Shown here piece after piece: positions 12,523 through 15,535 of a stretch of 15,535 nucleotides of DNA (positions are counted from its first letter, which is position 1; each line of letters starts with the position of its first letter). Both the position numbers and the translations under genes were made by a program. This stretch comes from MKRK01 sp001896915 (GTDB taxonomy: Bacteria; Bacillota; Clostridia; Oscillospirales; Acutalibacteraceae), in contig CALJJF010000190.1 of the NCBI GenBank assembly GCA_937973935.1, positions 1 through 15,535 on the forward strand, read 5' to 3'. The notes beneath the pieces are model-generated. The model saw only the letters and a list, made by a program, of their open reading frames with translations, was not told where the DNA came from and did no database searches.

Positions 12523-13098
12523 TCATGAGTCACGAAACCGTAAAGCACCGTGCTCCATGCTGTCAATGATGGCAAGGCTATGTAAATTGTAGCCGTCTTT
12601 TCTGATTTGATCGCCGCCGCCCTGAAAGCCCTTTTCAATTACGATGCCGATGCCGGCAACCGTCGCCCCTGCCTGTCTGCTGATATCCAACAGTCCGAAC
12701 TGTGCTTTGCCTGTGGCCAGAAAATCGTCGATGATCAAAATCCGATCTTCCGCGGACAAAAACCGTTTTTCCAAAATAACCGTGTATTCCACACCGTGGG
12801 TATAGCTCATCACTGAGGTTCTGTAAACATCTCCGTCGATGTTTTTGCTTTCTGATTTTTTGGCAAACACAACAGGCACTTGAAAATACTGTGCCGCCAT
12901 ACAAGCGACCGCAATGCCGCTGGCTTCAATGGTAATGATTTTAGTGATATTTTCGTTTTCGAACAAACGCTTGAATTCCTTGCCCAGCTCCATCATCAGC
13001 GCAATATCAATCTGGTGATTGAGAAAGCTGTCAACCTTAATGATATTTCCCTCTTTGACATTGCCGTCCTTGCGAATCCGTTCTTTTAAAAGCTCCAT
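12523..13098 (-). CDS. xpt: Xanthine phosphoribosyltransferase
   Basis: This encodes a 191-residue cytoplasmic enzyme, close to the family's usual length (about 190-194). It joins xanthine with PRPP to make XMP, feeding GMP synthesis. Recognisable parts are the start MELLKERIRKDG, the purine-binding region ITIEASGIAVACMAAQ, the segment VVFAKKS and the PRPP-binding loop ILIIDDFLATGKA (about 120-132), followed by VIEKGFQGGG. ATG 13098 has AGAGGG six bases upstream and matches the family's N-terminus. Its leader is only about 70 bases, too short for the purine riboswitch found before xpt in Bacillus. The nucleoside importer lies next downstream on the same strand, with its own promoter between them. 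Confidence 0.93.
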   Translation of the reverse strand: MELLKERIRKDGNVKEGNIIKVDSFLNHQIDIALMMELGKEFKRLFENENITKIITIEASGIAVACMAAQYFQVPVVFAKKSESKNIDGDVYRTSVMSYTHGVEYTVILEKRFLSAEDRILIIDDFLATGKAQFGLLDISRQAGATVAGIGIVIEKGFQGGGDQIRKDGYNLHSLAIIDSMEHGALRFRDS

Positions 13099-13172
13099 GT
13101 AAAACCCTCTTATCCCATATGTTTTCCCACGCTGCCGCAGCACACGGTTTGCATTTATTTATAATAAATTCT

Positions 13173-13200
13173 ATTATACCACATTATTCGATTTATGAAA
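13173..13200 (-). promoter_or_regulatory. Extended -10 promoter of xpt
   Basis: On the minus strand TATAAT (13178-13173) is a perfect -10 preceded by TG at the extended position (TGGTATAAT). The -35 is weak: TTTCAT at 16 bases or CTTTCA at 17. Start expected near 13166. Confidence 0.7.
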
Positions 13201-13252
13201 GAGGAAAATTCAATCTAGGATTCACAATTATGAAGGGATCAAAATTTTAGAA

Positions 13253-13284
13253 AAAATGCTTTGGACAGAAGCCCAAAGCATTTT
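13253..13284 (-). terminator. Intrinsic terminator after the rhamnosidase gene
   Basis: A perfect 12-bp stem AAAATGCTTTGG / CCAAAGCATTTT with an eight-base loop begins two bases past the stop codon. On the minus strand the stem ends in six Ts. It separates the rhamnosidase gene from xpt. Confidence 0.88.
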
Positions 13285-13286
13285 GT

Positions 13287-15533
13287 TTATAGATTGATTT
13301 CCTGGTTTCCGGGCCGAAGGGGAAGGGTGGTGCCGTTCCATTCAAAAATGCCTGTTGTATCCGGCGGGATTGTGACAAAACCCGTCACCCTGCCGTTCTC
13401 CTGTTTTAAATCCACAACAATCTCACCCCGGGGATGGGGCATGCTTGCCTTGAGGAAGGGCAAACCGTTGAAGGAAGGGGAGACGGAGATTTCACGAAAA
13501 CCGGGAGCGGTAGGCCGGATGCCTGCCAGCAGATAAAAATAATCATACAACGGGCTTGCACTCCATGCATGGCAGTCTGAGCGGGTGTCGACATCGGGGA
13601 TTTCCGGAAAGGTGGTAAATCCCAGAGAGAGGATTTTTACCCAGCTTTCCAGGGAGTCCATATAGCGCTCGCCCGCACCTGCTTTTTTCATGGCACGGTT
13701 CAGATAAAAGCGGAAATACAGCGTCACATCCCTGAGGCTTTTGTCCTCCAGAACCTTGCTCATCACATCATTTCCCACACAGTCGGTTAAAACCCCGAGG
13801 ATATTGGCATGACAGCTGAATTCCTTTCGGTCCGGCGTGTCAGAGAGGAGCCCTTTTTTGTTGTCAAAACAGTGATGAAACACACCACGGTTCAACCGCT
13901 CCGCCAATGAGGTATTGTGAGCTGTCTGTTCGGTCAGACCAAAGTGTGCATAAATTTCGGCGGCTGCCTGCAGAGCATACACCAGCTGCAGGGTAACAAT
14001 GGCGGAATGCCGTTCTCCGGTGTTTGCCCCCCGGGGAATTCCGCCGGCGTTGACGGCAGGATCATAGGGCCATGCCCAATCGACAAAATTCCAGTGAGTA
14101 AGCTCGCCCAGCAAATCCATATCGGGATCAATCCTGTTTTCAAACCAGATTAACACCTTGCCCATATCGGGCAAGAACTCTGCCAGAAAATCGTCGTCAC
14201 TCCGGTGCATAAAATAATCGTGAAGCATATTGATCCAAAGCAGGGAAAAGGTAGGGATAATCGAATTGCCCCCGGCAGGATAACAGCAAAGGGTCAATCC
14301 CTCCTCCGTCACAGAGGACCGGAAAATCCGTAGTGCTTCCCGCATCAGGCGGTCATCTCCCGTGATGTATAAAGAAATCAGGGCTTGAATGCGGGTGTCG
14401 CCCAAATACTGTGCCTGTTCATAATAGGGGCAGTCCATGTACGTTTCGTGGGCGCATAAAAGCACCGTCCGCCAGGCAACTGCCCAGATTGTATCGAGGG
14501 TCTCGTTGCCGCAGGCAAAGGAAGCCTTCTGTGTAAAGGGATAGGCGGTATATATCCCATAAAAATCGTGGATCGTCAAGGGCTCTTCTTCCGTCGTGAC
14601 CGTCAGCAGGACATAACGATAGGTGCGGTACCATAAGGTGGTAAACACCCGCTCTTTGCCGCCGTCGGGAAGATAGCAATCATTGACGCCCAAAACCTGA
14701 AGACCGTCGGTGCGGTCCCTGTGGGTCTTCTTCAGATGCCGGTCGTACATTGCTTCGTTATAAGTGATTTTAATTTCGCTGTGCTTGCCGCCGCTGGTCA
14801 TAAGAACAGGATATGCATTGGTCAGCACGCCGTTGTCAAGCAAAAAGGAAACACTGCTGCGAGCAGGAACCGTATATGCCCCACCATTGATAAAATCTGC
14901 CTTGTCGTGGTTTTTGATTGCTGCAAAACGGACAGCCGTGTGTTCCATCCATGGGATTTCCCGCTTTGATAACCGCCATGTGCCGTCAGTTTTCACAGGG
15001 CTGACCCAAGTGCTGTCATCAAAATCCGAACGGTCAAAGCCCCATGGGTACCGGGCGCCGTCGAGGTGATCGCCCGGCGGCACAACAAGATATTGATTGC
15101 CCACCTGTGCACCTGCGTCTGTAATCGGCGTATATGCGGTGTTGTGATATGTTTTCCATCCACTGTCGGTGGTGACGATATCTGCCGTGGTGCCGACGCC
15201 CTGCAGGAAAAAGGCGGTTTTTACTGTCATCATAGCCAGCGGCATATGCTCGCCGTAGTTCCAGACCACAGCCGCAATGGTGTTTTCCCCCTGCGTTAGA
15301 AACGGTGCAAGCTGGACTGTGTCGTATTTCCAGTTGGCCGGGTCGCTTTTAGCAGGTCCGCGGCTGACGGCGGCACCGTTGAGATATAAAATATAGCGGT
15401 TATCTGCGCTGACCAGGACTTCAAAGGTTTCGGGAACAGCCGGGAGCGAAAATTGTTTGCGAAAGTGGTATATTCCATATTCGGTTCCCCCAATGCCCGG
15501 GTATGTGATCCATGGGGTATTTGCGTGGTTCAT
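13287..15533 (-). CDS. GH78-type alpha-L-rhamnosidase, cytoplasmic
   Basis: This encodes 748 residues if it starts at ATG 15533, two bases from the window edge; the true start may lie beyond, so the 5' end is uncertain. No signal peptide is seen, so it should act inside the cell on imported oligosaccharides, releasing terminal L-rhamnose by inverting hydrolysis. N-terminal beta domains (FEVLVSADNRYILYLNGAAV, sugar-binding-like) precede the (alpha/alpha)6 catalytic barrel. There, YMDCPYYEQAQYLGDTR holds the acidic residues D367, E372 and D379, in the position of the GH78 motif DCPxRExxxxxGD. Further conserved points are THWNFVDWAW (D485) and TTFPEI...SDCHAWSASP (E644, H655). A C-terminal beta domain (PHPRGEIVVDLK) ends the protein, as usual. 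It has its own strong terminator. Related unsaturated-sugar or other GH families are less likely. Confidence 0.88.
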   Translation of the reverse strand: MNHANTPWITYPGIGGTEYGIYHFRKQFSLPAVPETFEVLVSADNRYILYLNGAAVSRGPAKSDPANWKYDTVQLAPFLTQGENTIAAVVWNYGEHMPLAMMTVKTAFFLQGVGTTADIVTTDSGWKTYHNTAYTPITDAGAQVGNQYLVVPPGDHLDGARYPWGFDRSDFDDSTWVSPVKTDGTWRLSKREIPWMEHTAVRFAAIKNHDKADFINGGAYTVPARSSVSFLLDNGVLTNAYPVLMTSGGKHSEIKITYNEAMYDRHLKKTHRDRTDGLQVLGVNDCYLPDGGKERVFTTLWYRTYRYVLLTVTTEEEPLTIHDFYGIYTAYPFTQKASFACGNETLDTIWAVAWRTVLLCAHETYMDCPYYEQAQYLGDTRIQALISLYITGDDRLMREALRIFRSSVTEEGLTLCCYPAGGNSIIPTFSLLWINMLHDYFMHRSDDDFLAEFLPDMGKVLIWFENRIDPDMDLLGELTHWNFVDWAWPYDPAVNAGGIPRGANTGERHSAIVTLQLVYALQAAAEIYAHFGLTEQTAHNTSLAERLNRGVFHHCFDNKKGLLSDTPDRKEFSCHANILGVLTDCVGNDVMSKVLEDKSLRDVTLYFRFYLNRAMKKAGAGERYMDSLESWVKILSLGFTTFPEIPDVDTRSDCHAWSASPLYDYFYLLAGIRPTAPGFREISVSPSFNGLPFLKASMPHPRGEIVVDLKQENGRVTGFVTIPPDTTGIFEWNGTTLPLRPGNQEINL

Positions 15534-15535
15534 AT

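Noticed and set aside
13099..13172. Purine riboswitch upstream of xpt
   Set aside because: The leader from the predicted start is only about 70 bases and lacks the conserved TCTACC core and the terminator platform.

Overview
The window looks like a chromosomal segment of a low-to-mid GC, Gram-positive anaerobe of the class Clostridia (Oscillospiraceae-like). Supporting signs are AGGAGG-type ribosome binding sites, a type I dockerin, a DUF6809-type protein, a BMP-family nucleoside ABC transporter and small HTH/ribbon-helix-helix regulators. This assignment is inferred from gene content, not from a marker gene. Almost everything is on the minus strand; the only plus-strand genes are the two small regulators near 1.4-1.85 kb.

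Layout. (1) 1-289: 5' part of a DUF6809-like gene, running off the left edge. (2) About 330-1220: a gene-free mosaic of short palindromic, MITE/REP-like repeats, then an AT-rich stretch with a strong promoter. (3) 1439-1845: translationally coupled HTH and ribbon-helix-helix DNA-binding proteins. (4) 1876-3155: a convergent NUDIX hydrolase / membrane-anchored NERD-domain pair. (5) 3288-4874: a secreted CE2-like SGNH esterase with an internal dockerin. Its promoter carries a tandem operator that fits the AraC-family regulator encoded just upstream (4991-6388). A small unknown gene (6424-6810) precedes the regulator. (6) 6988-12029: a four-gene nucleoside ABC importer (lipoprotein BMP, double ATPase, two permeases). 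It is preceded by a roughly 340-nt structured leader with its own promoter and an internal intrinsic terminator. (7) 12523-13098: xanthine phosphoribosyltransferase (xpt). (8) 13287-15533: a cytoplasmic GH78-type alpha-L-rhamnosidase reaching the right edge.

How the parts work together. The importer and xpt form a purine uptake and salvage block: nucleosides or bases enter and xanthine is converted to XMP. The esterase, its AraC regulator and the rhamnosidase suggest use of acetylated, rhamnose-containing plant polysaccharide: the esterase deacetylates outside the cell, and the rhamnosidase trims imported oligosaccharides inside.

The two most interesting regulatory signals are the helically phased ATTGCG array at 4942-4981, abutting a good promoter, and the leader RNA at 12030-12367. 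That leader contains a glycine-riboswitch-like 3' core without the matching 5' strand, so it is either a degenerate or an unrecognised leader class. I saw no CRISPR array, tRNA, rRNA or transposase.
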